From Nitrospirota bacterium (GTDB taxonomy: Bacteria; Nitrospirota_A; Leptospirillia; Leptospirillales; Leptospirillaceae), in contig JAKBTR010000089.1 of NCBI GenBank assembly GCA_021844275.1, positions 1 through 7,441 of the forward strand: a DNA stretch of 7,441 bases, in the 5' to 3' direction. A model generated the notes under the pieces. It saw nothing but the letters and a program-made list of their open reading frames with translations, did not search any database and was not told the DNA's origin. Position 1 is the stretch's first letter. Each line of letters begins with the position of its first letter. Of this stretch, positions 1-6,500 are shown one piece after another. The position numbers and the translations under genes were made by a program.

Positions 1-112
1 AGTCGATCGTTTCGATCAGAGTGGCACCGATCGCGGTCAGGGTGACAGGCACACGAAGGGAGGGGGGATATCCCGGATGACTGTCCTCCTCTTGCGGAAC
101 GGTCATTTCCAT
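1..112 (-). CDS. EmrB-like MFS (DHA2) drug efflux transporter 2, N-terminal fragment (cut by window edge)
   Basis: Only the first 37 codons are visible; the gene continues past the left edge. The translation begins MEMTVPQEEDSHPGYPPSLR, a short polar cytosolic leader, followed by VPVTLTAIGATLIETID. This matches the first transmembrane helix of 14-span DHA2 transporters (EmrB/QacA type), where a hydrophobic run ends in an L/I-D-T-T-I-V-N motif. The complete transporter upstream has the equivalent segment (LDTTIVNVGLP). The ATG at 110-112 lies 6 nt after the stop of the EmrA-like adaptor, and AGGAAG sits about 9 nt upstream. A second in-frame ATG at 104-106 is less well spaced. The position directly behind an adaptor gene is what an emrAB pair predicts. 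The family call rests on a short fragment plus context, so other MFS subfamilies cannot be excluded. Confidence 0.72.
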   Translation of the reverse strand, partial: MEMTVPQEEDSHPGYPPSLRVPVTLTAIGATLIETID

Positions 113-118
113 TGTCTG

Positions 119-1114
119 CTACTTCCTCTCCGAGTGTCCCGGGGTTCCGGAACCTGTGTTCCGGCGAAAAAGAGGATCGTCCGGGTTGACGCGAATCTCC
201 GGCACCACCGACAGTCCCAGCCGCAGGAGGTTGTGCGGATCCGTTCCGGGATCCAGCTCAATTCGGACAGGCACGCGCTGGACCACTTTCGTAAAATTCC
301 CTGTGGCATTTTCGGGAGGGAGCAGTGACATGACCGCACCTGTCGTCTGCTGTATGCTCGCGACATGCCCATGAAAAATCCTCCCCGGATAAGCGTCCAC
401 CCGGATATCCACGGAGTTCCCCGGACGAACGTATGTCAGGCGGCTTTCCTTCAAATTGGCGATCACCCAGACATGGTAGGGCACAACATAACCCAGGGGA
501 GTCCCCGGGGAAACGTAAAGTCCCGGGACCACCGACTTCACCGTCATTTTCCCGTCGACAGGCGAGACGACAGCCGTATAGGACAAGTTGAGATGATCCT
601 CGGCCACCTGTCCTGTCCTTCGCTCGATCATTCCCTGGTCAGCGCGAATCTGGTTTTCAAGACTCTGGATACGAGCTTTCGCCCCTTTCAAGGCCAGTCG
701 AAGATGGATCAGGCTTTGCGTCGACGAATATCCTCCCTTCCGGAGCCGGGAAATCCTCTTCAGATCGGATTCTATGCGCTCTTCTTCGGCTTGTACCTCC
801 TGGATTCGCGCCTGAACGACATCCACCTTTTTTTTCGCGACATCCAGACTTCCTTCGTCCGACATCAGCCTGGCCTGATAGTCTCCCGGATCCAGGCGAA
901 AAAGGATCTGGCCTTTCCGGACAGGCTCATTGTCGTGGACGAGAACATCGGTCACCGTTCCCGGAATACGAACGGTGACCGGATGAGGTCGTCCGGAAAC
1001 AGTAGCGTCTTCGGTCGTAACATAATGGCGGTCATGGTCCCACCACAAATATCCTCCCACGACCAAGGCCCCGATCCCCAGAAGGATAGCTACAATCGTC
1101 AATGGTTTCTTCAA
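119..1114 (-). CDS. EmrA-like periplasmic adaptor (HlyD/membrane fusion protein family), copy 2
   Basis: This 331-residue periplasmic adaptor would link an MFS pump in the inner membrane to a TolC-type outer-membrane channel. Residues 5-24 form one N-terminal membrane anchor. The first lipoyl half lies near 45-75 and a coiled-coil hairpin near 78-175, with RLRKGGY (123-129) at the presumed tip. The second lipoyl half is near 180-212 (SPVDGKM). The beta-barrel region follows, with FHGHV (247-251) and the EmrA hallmark LLPPENATGNFTKVVQRVPVRI at about 264-285. It is shorter than E. coli EmrA (about 390 residues). The start is TTG (1112-1114), supported by AGGAG at 1121-1125 six bases upstream; no in-frame ATG fits better. 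It follows the TolC-like gene by 61 nt and precedes an EmrB-like start by 6 nt. A C-terminal tail (about 310-331) rich in Pro, Arg, Gly and Ser extends past the barrel. Substrate is unknown. Confidence 0.9.
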   Translation of the reverse strand: MKKPLTIVAILLGIGALVVGGYLWWDHDRHYVTTEDATVSGRPHPVTVRIPGTVTDVLVHDNEPVRKGQILFRLDPGDYQARLMSDEGSLDVAKKKVDVVQARIQEVQAEEERIESDLKRISRLRKGGYSSTQSLIHLRLALKGAKARIQSLENQIRADQGMIERRTGQVAEDHLNLSYTAVVSPVDGKMTVKSVVPGLYVSPGTPLGYVVPYHVWVIANLKESRLTYVRPGNSVDIRVDAYPGRIFHGHVASIQQTTGAVMSLLPPENATGNFTKVVQRVPVRIELDPGTDPHNLLRLGLSVVPEIRVNPDDPLFRRNTGSGTPGHSERK

Positions 1115-1175
1115 AAGAATCTCCTGATGGGTGCATTACAGAAAATAAGGTGGCCTAAGGGATTCTTCTCCGGGA

Positions 1176-2570
1176 TCAACGGGAGGGAAGGTTCATCGAC
1201 ATGTCTCCCAGACTGTGACGGTAACGAATCATCTGGATCGCCCAGTCGTAACGGGCCTGGACCAGATCTTCCCGAGCCTGCCGGAGGGCCGTTTCAGCGT
1301 CGACCACATCCACGGAACGGGCGGTTCCAACCTTAAATGACTTTTCCACCAGCCGGTCGTTTTCCTGGGCGCTTTCGAATGCCGTCCGTGCCTCGCTCCA
1401 TCGTTGGAGAGCGGCACGGACATTGAGCGCTGCCTCACGCACTTCGGCCGCAACCCGGAGCTTGGCCTCGGACAGCTGGTCATTCGTCGAAGCCAGGCGA
1501 GAGCGGGCCTCGTGAACCTGATGGGATATCAGCCCCCCTTCAAAAATCGGGACGTTCACCACGCCGCCGATGTTGAAGGTGGAAAAAGGATAATTCGGCA
1601 TATAGGTGATACCCAGGGCCTGTCCGGGTATGTTGGACAAAAAATACTGGCCGATTCCGTTAATCGAAGGCCAGTTCTGGGACTTGGCGCTCTCAAGACG
1701 AGCCTCCCCTTCCCGGACAGTGTCTTCGATCTGCTTGAGGTCGGGACGTTGACGGTAGGCCAGACGGATATCCGCTTCCAGACGGATGGACCGCTTGAAA
1801 CGATCCAGTGAAATCTCCCGGGCGACATAATGGGGGTTTTTCTTGACCCCGATACTGCGAGAAAGTTCTATCTGGGCTGTCCGAAAGTCGTTTGTCGCCC
1901 GTATTCGCTGAAGCAGGGCCGTTTCCAGATTCACCCGCGCCTGGGTGACATCAAGACGGATTCCTACACCGGCAGAAAGCCGCGCCTCGGCTTCCGACAG
2001 ATGGTGACGTGCATCCCGGACTCCGGAAAAAGCCGATTTGAGGGCATGCTGGGCCATGAGCAGCGTCAGATAGGAGACGGTCACGTCCTGCCGGAGGTCG
2101 AGCACTTCTTTGTTCAGGGCGGACTGAGCGACATGCTTGGCCATCCGTGCCTGCTTGACCTGGGAAGAGGTTCGGCCGAAATCGTAGATGTTCTGGTTCA
2201 GGGTTACAGAAAGAATATTCAGGTCGAAATACTGGAATCCCGGGAAAAGAAACACTCCCAGAAAGCTGTTTCCATAAATATTCTGGTAGCTGGCCGAGAG
2301 CTGAGGCATATAGGAAGACCGGGCTTCGCTCACGACATCTTTCTGTGCTTCGACCTGATGGCGAAAATCGTGCAGAGCCGGTCTCCGGGACAACGCTTCG
2401 TCCAGCGCTTCAGGAAGGGAAACCGGGGTTCCGGACAGGAGTTCCGTCATCGCAGAACTCCCGTCCACGATCCCCTCTTCGGCCGCTCTTGCGGGACTCG
2501 TTCCCGGCCCTCCGCCAAGGAAGGCAGACATTACGAGAATCAATATGCCCATGCTCCGTCTTTTCGTCAT
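1176..2570 (-). CDS. TolC-like outer membrane efflux channel protein
   Basis: This 464-residue outer membrane factor would trimerise into the exit duct of a tripartite pump. A signal peptide is visible: basic MTKRR, a hydrophobic stretch, and a probable cleavage after ARA (27-29). No lipobox cysteine is present, so it is unlike NodT/OprM-type lipoproteins. The two internal repeats typical of the family can be seen: QNIYDFGRTSSQVKQAR in the first half and VPIFEGGLISHQVHEAR in the second. Long Ala/Glu/Arg/Leu-rich helices flank both, as expected for the periplasmic tunnel. The length is normal for the family. The ATG (2568-2570) overlaps the stop of the preceding MFS gene as ATGA, and a purine-rich AAGGGG lies about 10 nt upstream, so translation is probably coupled. 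It is the only outer-membrane channel gene in the window and sits between two adaptor/MFS pairs, so both may use it. Confidence 0.93.
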   Translation of the reverse strand: MTKRRSMGILILVMSAFLGGGPGTSPARAAEEGIVDGSSAMTELLSGTPVSLPEALDEALSRRPALHDFRHQVEAQKDVVSEARSSYMPQLSASYQNIYGNSFLGVFLFPGFQYFDLNILSVTLNQNIYDFGRTSSQVKQARMAKHVAQSALNKEVLDLRQDVTVSYLTLLMAQHALKSAFSGVRDARHHLSEAEARLSAGVGIRLDVTQARVNLETALLQRIRATNDFRTAQIELSRSIGVKKNPHYVAREISLDRFKRSIRLEADIRLAYRQRPDLKQIEDTVREGEARLESAKSQNWPSINGIGQYFLSNIPGQALGITYMPNYPFSTFNIGGVVNVPIFEGGLISHQVHEARSRLASTNDQLSEAKLRVAAEVREAALNVRAALQRWSEARTAFESAQENDRLVEKSFKVGTARSVDVVDAETALRQAREDLVQARYDWAIQMIRYRHSLGDMSMNLPSR

Positions 2571-4156
2571 TCCGCAACAACCCCTTCCCTTTGACCACCG
2601 TCCTGGCTATTGTGGGAAAACCGTCGCATCAGCAAGATGACCGGAATTCCCATCGCGGCAAACAGCGCGGCCCAGATGAACGTCACGTTATAGCCGGATA
2701 TCGATGCCTGCGTGTGCACCATACCGGACAGCTCCGCCTGGACGCGTCCGGGAAACAAAAACAGATGTCCCCCCTCCATCAGCCTGGAGGAAAGGGTCTG
2801 AGTCGCCGTCTGAACCGAATACGCTCCCTGTGTGACATGGGACTGATATTCCGAATAGATCGAAGCCGATCGATGATCCAGAATATTTCCCAGAATTGCC
2901 ACTCCTATCGCACCTCCGACCTGCAGCATGTTGCTCTGGAGCGTGGACGCCAGTCCAATGTGCTTGCGCTCCACAAGATTCTGCGGAAGGCTCGATAAAA
3001 GAGCGTTTACCATTCCCAGAGACAGTCCGAAGACAAGCTGAGGGATCAGGATCTGGTAAAAGCTTGTGATCTGGGTCAGAAAAGCGAACATAAACTGGGC
3101 GGACGCGAGGAGGATGAAACCGGATAACATGATCAGCCTCTTGCCTTTGTCGGAAATGATACCGGAAACATGGCCCATCACCGGCATGAACAGTCCGGCG
3201 ATCAACGAGGCAGGAAGCTGCAGCATACCGGCATCGGTCGCCGGAAACCGGTTGAAGGTCTGGACAAAAAGCGGGAGCAGGAACATCCGGCCGAACAGGC
3301 TGATCGCCCTCAGAATGTTCAGGATCATAATGGCGGAGAAATCCCAGTCCCGAAAAACGGTCAGATCGATAATGGGATGTTTGACGCGAAACGCCGTGAA
3401 CAGATAAATCCAGAACGAAATCGACATGACCAGCCAGCATTCGTAGACAAAGCGGGCCGTCCAGCCCCATCTCTCCCCTTCCGTCAGGCCGATCAGGAGG
3501 AAGGCCAAGGCCGTTCCCAAGGACAGAAATCCGGCGAAGTCGAACGGGACAACCGTCTGGGGGGTATCTTTTCGCAGGAAGAAAAACGTGAGGCCAAACG
3601 AAAGGGTTCCCACCGGAATATTGACGAAGAAAATATCCCGCCAGTTGAAGTTGTCGATCAGATATCCGCCGAGAATGGGCCCGATCGTGGGAGCGAGGAC
3701 GATGACGATGCCAAAAAAACCAAAAGCCTTGGCGCGTTCTTCCGGACGGAACGCCTCCGTGATGATCGTGAAACCGAGCGGCATCATCAGCCCTCCTCCC
3801 ACCGCCTGCAAGACCCGGAAAAAAATCATGGCGTTCAGGTTCGGGGAGAGGCCGCACAGAAAAGAAGAAAACGTGAAAATAAAAGTAGAGATCAGATAGA
3901 GACGCTTGACCCCGAAAATTGTCCGCGTCCAGGCACTCGCCAGGGTCACGATCGCAAAAGCCATCGCATACGCGGTAATCACCCAGCGGACTTCGTCCGT
4001 ATTGGTATCGAGACTTCCCACCATGTTCGGAAGCCCGACATTGACAATCGTTGTGTCCAGAACCGGAAGGAACAGGCCAACCATGACAACCGTCAAGGCC
4101 CACCATCTGTAGTGGGGGGAATCGCCGACGAGACTCCCCGATTCCGGCATTACCAC
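2567..4156 (-). CDS. EmrB-like MFS transporter, DHA2 family (14 spans), copy 1
   Basis: This 529-residue inner-membrane proton-driven drug exporter is of the EmrB/QacA type (E. coli EmrB is 512). TM1 ends in LDTTIVNVGLP (33-43). Motif B appears as RVLQAVGGG (114-122) and the antiporter motif C as APTIGPILGG (155-164), followed by NWRDIFFVNIPVG (171-183). The many further hydrophobic segments fit 14 spans. The family exports hydrophobic toxicants such as uncouplers, quinolones or fatty acids; the substrate here cannot be inferred. The start is ambiguous. GTG at 4154-4156 has GGAAAGG six bases upstream. ATG at 4148-4150 shares a base with the adaptor's stop codon (TAATG), the classic coupled arrangement, and would give 527 residues. 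I report the GTG form because of its ribosome-binding-site spacing. The 3' end overlaps the TolC-like gene by 4 nt. Confidence 0.93.
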   Translation of the reverse strand: MVMPESGSLVGDSPHYRWWALTVVMVGLFLPVLDTTIVNVGLPNMVGSLDTNTDEVRWVITAYAMAFAIVTLASAWTRTIFGVKRLYLISTFIFTFSSFLCGLSPNLNAMIFFRVLQAVGGGLMMPLGFTIITEAFRPEERAKAFGFFGIVIVLAPTIGPILGGYLIDNFNWRDIFFVNIPVGTLSFGLTFFFLRKDTPQTVVPFDFAGFLSLGTALAFLLIGLTEGERWGWTARFVYECWLVMSISFWIYLFTAFRVKHPIIDLTVFRDWDFSAIMILNILRAISLFGRMFLLPLFVQTFNRFPATDAGMLQLPASLIAGLFMPVMGHVSGIISDKGKRLIMLSGFILLASAQFMFAFLTQITSFYQILIPQLVFGLSLGMVNALLSSLPQNLVERKHIGLASTLQSNMLQVGGAIGVAILGNILDHRSASIYSEYQSHVTQGAYSVQTATQTLSSRLMEGGHLFLFPGRVQAELSGMVHTQASISGYNVTFIWAALFAAMGIPVILLMRRFSHNSQDGGQREGVVAE

Positions 4157-5103
4157 GGCGAACCTTTCCGGATGTGGATGCGAACTTCGGTCGACATACC
4201 GGGCCTGAGGGTATAGGACCCCGCATCGTCGATATGAATCCGGACCGGAATCCTCTGAATGACTTTCACGAAAGTTCCGGAAGCATTTTCCGGTGGAAGA
4301 AGCGACACCGCCGCCGCGGACACCGGGAGAATGCGGTCTACATGGCCATGAAACTTCCTGTCAGGGTAAGTGTCCACATCGATGTCGACCGGCTGACCGA
4401 CACGGACATGGGTCATCCGCGTCTCCTTGACCTTTGCCGTGATCCAGATATCCCCCGGATTCACAACCGACAGGAGAGGCTGGCCGGGAGCAACGACTTC
4501 CCCTATCTGGGCGATTCTTTCCGCAACCTGTCCATCGATCGGCGAATGGACCGTGTAGTTCAGCGGATGGGATTCCGTGATCTCAAGACGCATTCGTTCC
4601 GACAGGACAACCTTCTTCGCCTGCAGGAGCCTTGAATGGTCATCGTCCACCGCCGTCCTGAGATTTTCCAGGTCCTGGGCGGTGATGAAACCTCCCTTGC
4701 GAAGGCGGACCCCTCTCCGGTATTGGGACTCGGCGTTCAACAGAAGGACCTTGAGGGATTCTTCGGTCGAAATCGCTTTCTGGAGGTCCTTGAAAGCGCT
4801 CTGATTGGATTCGTTGATCTGTCTCAGACGCTGGAATCCGGTCGTGTCGATTCGGGCGAGTTCCTCTCCCTTGACAACGGGATCGCCCTGGTTCAGGGGA
4901 AACTCCATGACGCGTCCATTGGCATTGGCGGAAACGAGGACAATGTTCCCGTCCACGGCGGAGTCCTCTGTCGAAACATAAAACGCGTTGTAACGCGTAT
5001 ATGCTGCATAAATCAGGAATGTCGCCACGAGTCCGGCCACAGGAATCCAAACCTTCGGACTTCTGAAACCGTTTTTTCCGTTTCTACCGTTCGCTTCAGT
5101 CAT
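4150..5103 (-). CDS. EmrA-like periplasmic adaptor (HlyD/membrane fusion protein family), copy 1
   Basis: This 317-residue adaptor pairs with the MFS gene immediately downstream. A 17-residue basic cytosolic tail is followed by one membrane span at about 18-35. The first lipoyl half is near 55-85 (ANGRVMEFPLNQGDPVVKGE). A coiled-coil hairpin runs through about 88-178, with RLRKGGF at 133-139 as the presumed tip. The second lipoyl half (SPIDGQV) is near 180-212. The beta-barrel region carries FHGHVDRI (251-258) and the EmrA signature SLLPPENASGTFVKVIQRIPVRI at about 267-289. It is related to copy 2 in this operon but diverges strongly in the coiled coil, so the pair is not a recent duplication. 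The ATG (5101-5103) overlaps the cytochrome stop as ATGA, with GGAGAGG seven bases upstream. It is short for an EmrA. Confidence 0.92.
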   Translation of the reverse strand: MTEANGRNGKNGFRSPKVWIPVAGLVATFLIYAAYTRYNAFYVSTEDSAVDGNIVLVSANANGRVMEFPLNQGDPVVKGEELARIDTTGFQRLRQINESNQSAFKDLQKAISTEESLKVLLLNAESQYRRGVRLRKGGFITAQDLENLRTAVDDDHSRLLQAKKVVLSERMRLEITESHPLNYTVHSPIDGQVAERIAQIGEVVAPGQPLLSVVNPGDIWITAKVKETRMTHVRVGQPVDIDVDTYPDRKFHGHVDRILPVSAAAVSLLPPENASGTFVKVIQRIPVRIHIDDAGSYTLRPGMSTEVRIHIRKGSPW

Positions 5104-5702
5104 TTAAAGGCCTCTCCATAAGCATCGCGCATTTCCTTCCGATAGGCTTTTGGAATCGGATGTTTGATCTCGGAAAGAGACTTTGTAAGATCAAACCCTT
5201 TAAACGTCGGAGAGGAAGGATTGTGGCAGGTCACGCAAGACTTTTCAGGGTGAGCGGCAAGGCCCGCCATCCGTCCCTTGACCGGATCGATCATCGTGCT
5301 GAAGTGCGCATAGTCCTCTCCAGGTCCATGACAGGACTCGCACTGGACCCCGTCTCTTTTGCGGAAGGTGGAAATGACCTGCGGCAAATGTGTCCCGGCG
5401 GCAGTCGTATGACAGGATAAACAGCGCATGTCGTTTTTGGGATCGGAAATGCCCATTTTCCGGGCGATCGAAAGCGACTCCGGAGAGCCGAGATCACGAT
5501 ACGCCCGAGCGTGAGGGGAAGACTTCCAGACCTGAAACTGGTTACCGATGCGAGCCGAGGAATGACAGACTTCGCAGGTCTCGTCTCCCACAAACCGATG
5601 GAAATAGGTGCTTTCGTTCGCATGGGCATGAATGCCGCCCATGGCTCCCGACGCCACGACCAGAATAAGTGCCAAGGAATAGACCAGCCGACCTGATTTC
5701 AT
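5100..5702 (-). CDS. Exported tetraheme cytochrome c (cytochrome c554-like)
   Basis: This 200-residue protein has a clear signal peptide (MKSGR, a hydrophobic core, AHA ending at residue 28, then Asn), so it should mature outside the cytoplasm. Four CxxCH heme-attachment motifs lie at residues 43-47 (CEVCH), 94-98 (CLSCH), 121-125 (CESCH) and 156-160 (CVTCH). Features typical of c554-type multiheme proteins are present: FVGDETCEVCH, a following W-K-S-S-P-H-A segment (59-65) and GVQCESCHGPG (118-128). Extra histidines at 35, 64, 105, 133, 151 and 181 could be distal heme ligands. Family members carry electrons, and c554 in nitrifiers takes them from hydroxylamine oxidation; no such partner is visible here. 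The gene starts 10 nt after the TetR stop with AAGGA seven bases upstream, and its stop overlaps the adaptor start. That placement suggests a role tied to the efflux pump, but this is inference. Heme content is well supported; function is not. Confidence 0.93.
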   Translation of the reverse strand: MKSGRLVYSLALILVVASGAMGGIHAHANESTYFHRFVGDETCEVCHSSARIGNQFQVWKSSPHARAYRDLGSPESLSIARKMGISDPKNDMRCLSCHTTAAGTHLPQVISTFRKRDGVQCESCHGPGEDYAHFSTMIDPVKGRMAGLAAHPEKSCVTCHNPSSPTFKGFDLTKSLSEIKHPIPKAYRKEMRDAYGEAFK

Positions 5703-5712
5703 GGATGAGTCC

Positions 5713-6396
5713 TTACTTTGAAGATTGGGATGTCAGGGATTTCGTCTTCTTGCAACCGATTCCCTTGAGGAAATGGGCAATAAGACCTTCCAGAAAATCT
5801 GTCCTGTCGATGGGGAAAATTTTTTTTCCCGACAGGATTTCCTGAAAATGAAAAAAGGCGAAGATGGGGCCGGTAAAGAACCATACGTCTCTGGACGGAG
5901 AAAAGGACTCCAGCAAAAGAGAACGGTTCCACCATCCGAAAAGAGAGACGATACGCTGGATGGAGAGTTCCATGAGAAGCTTCGGGTAAAGGGGCTCCCC
6001 GTCCTCTTCCAAAAGACGAAACTCGCTCACGATGATTCGGAGAACGTCCTTGTTCTGATCCATCGAGTCCAGAAGGATCCTCCCCAAGTCACGCAAAAAT
6101 ACCGGAAATTTTTCAGGATCCGAAGGCGTTTTTTTATCGGAACTTTGAGCTTCCCACCCGGAGAGGAAACGATAGAGAGGAGAGCAGTCCCGATGAAAGT
6201 TCGCCTCGATGATCTCGGAAAGCAGGGCTTTTTTGTTTGGAAAATAATGGTAGATCAGCCCTTCCGTGATCCCCGCCCGACAGGCGATCTTGCGATTTGT
6301 CGTTGCATGGTATCCTTCTTCTGCGAAACATGAAAGGGCCGCTGACAAAATCTCCCGTTTTCTTTGCTGGCTTCTGTCGCAACCGTCCGCCATCAT
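5713..6396 (-). CDS. TetR-family transcriptional regulator, probable repressor of the efflux operon
   Basis: This 227-residue protein has a standard TetR DNA-binding domain at about residues 10-60. ILSAALSCFAEEGYHATTNR leads into the helix-turn-helix KIACRAGITEGLIYHYFPNKKALL. The remaining residues form a divergent, mostly helical ligand-binding domain with an aromatic-rich stretch (VWFFTGPIFAFFHFQE) that could line a hydrophobic pocket. It is the first gene of the unit and lies 10 nt before the cytochrome gene, on the same strand. Self-repression of the whole operon is therefore the natural model, with an efflux substrate as inducer; this is known for the family but inferred here. Two adjacent ATG codons exist (6394-6396 and 6391-6393). 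GGGAG at 6398-6402 is very close to the first and four bases from the second, so the second may be the true start. The AT-rich palindromes just upstream are candidate operators. Confidence 0.93.
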   Translation of the reverse strand: MMADGCDRSQQRKREILSAALSCFAEEGYHATTNRKIACRAGITEGLIYHYFPNKKALLSEIIEANFHRDCSPLYRFLSGWEAQSSDKKTPSDPEKFPVFLRDLGRILLDSMDQNKDVLRIIVSEFRLLEEDGEPLYPKLLMELSIQRIVSLFGWWNRSLLLESFSPSRDVWFFTGPIFAFFHFQEILSGKKIFPIDRTDFLEGLIAHFLKGIGCKKTKSLTSQSSK

Positions 6397-6397
6397 G

Positions 6398-6402
6398 CTC
6401 CC
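6398..6402 (-). promoter_or_regulatory. Ribosome binding site of the TetR gene
   Basis: The minus strand reads GGGAGCATGATG. GGGAG is one base before the first ATG (6394-6396) and four bases before the second (6391-6393). The spacing favours the second ATG, which would remove one residue from the protein. Confidence 0.5.
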
Positions 6403-6413
6403 GACCGAATTGA

Positions 6414-6435
6414 AATTAATTGGTTAATTAATTAA
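6414..6435. promoter_or_regulatory. AT-rich overlapping palindromes, candidate TetR operator
   Basis: Two overlapping inverted repeats are visible just upstream of the TetR gene. AATTAA-TTGG-TTAATT spans 6414-6429, with six-base arms and a four-base spacer. TTAATTAATTAA, a perfect 12-base palindrome, spans 6424-6435. TetR-family dimers usually bind short palindromes of this size next to their own gene, and these overlap the proposed promoter, as expected for autorepression. AT-rich repeats form palindromes easily by chance, so the operator assignment is inference. Confidence 0.5.
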
Positions 6436-6443
6436 TGAGTCAG
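6415..6443 (-). promoter_or_regulatory. Candidate promoter of the TetR-cytochrome-efflux operon
   Basis: On the minus strand CTGACT (6438-6443, four of six matches to the -35 consensus) is separated by 17 bases from ATTAAT (6415-6420, four of six matches to the -10 consensus). A transcript would begin near 6407-6408, leaving a short leader that still contains the GGGAG site. The block is far richer in A and T than its surroundings. The box matches are only moderate, so the exact positions are tentative. Confidence 0.4.
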
Positions 6444-6452
6444 TTTTAAACT
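6442..6452. promoter_or_regulatory. Short inverted repeat AGTTT-T-AAACT beside the promoter
   Basis: A perfect 11-base inverted repeat (five-base arms around one T) lies directly upstream of, and overlaps the edge of, the proposed -35 box. It could be a second regulator half-site or an upstream element. With arms this short, chance occurrence is quite possible. Confidence 0.25.
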
Positions 6453-6468
6453 AAGGGATGGTGGCGCT

Positions 6469-6487
6469 GGAGTCAAGCAACGACTCC
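6469..6487 (-). terminator. Weak hairpin downstream of the FdhE-type unit, possible terminator
   Basis: GGAGTC and GACTCC form a perfect six-base stem around a seven-base loop, 13 nt past the stop of the small membrane protein gene. No T-run follows on the minus strand, so it is not a canonical intrinsic terminator. The position between two units makes some termination or transcript-end role plausible. If it does not terminate, transcription could run on into the TetR operon. Confidence 0.3.
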
Positions 6488-6500
6488 TTGCCCGGCGGGA

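Noticed and set aside
1115..1175. Possible internal promoter before adaptor 2 (TGTAAT on the minus strand at 1135-1140)
   Set aside because: The -10-like box matches well, but no acceptable -35 sequence is found about 17 bases upstream, and the implied start would fall almost on the ribosome binding site.
1141..1175. Search for a terminator between the TolC-like gene and adaptor 2
   Set aside because: Only very short complementary runs are present, with no stable stem followed by a T-run on the minus strand.
365..1336. Long plus-strand open frame (323 codons) opposite adaptor 2 and the end of the TolC-like gene
   Set aside because: It lies antisense to well-supported genes, its translation shows no recognisable domain, and it has the Arg/Ser/Pro-rich look of a shadow frame.
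3170..4216. Long plus-strand open frame (348 codons) opposite MFS 1
   Set aside because: It is fully antisense to a transporter with clear family motifs; its highly charged, low-complexity translation is typical of the complement of membrane-protein codons.
2688..4226. Minus-strand 512-codon frame overlapping MFS 1 in another frame
   Set aside because: It is a frame shadow of the transporter gene; the translation lacks membrane segments or any family signature.
119..5103. The two adaptor genes as a recent tandem duplication
   Set aside because: Protein similarity is limited to family signatures and the hairpin tip; the nucleotide sequences show no long matching stretch, so they are old paralogues or separately acquired.
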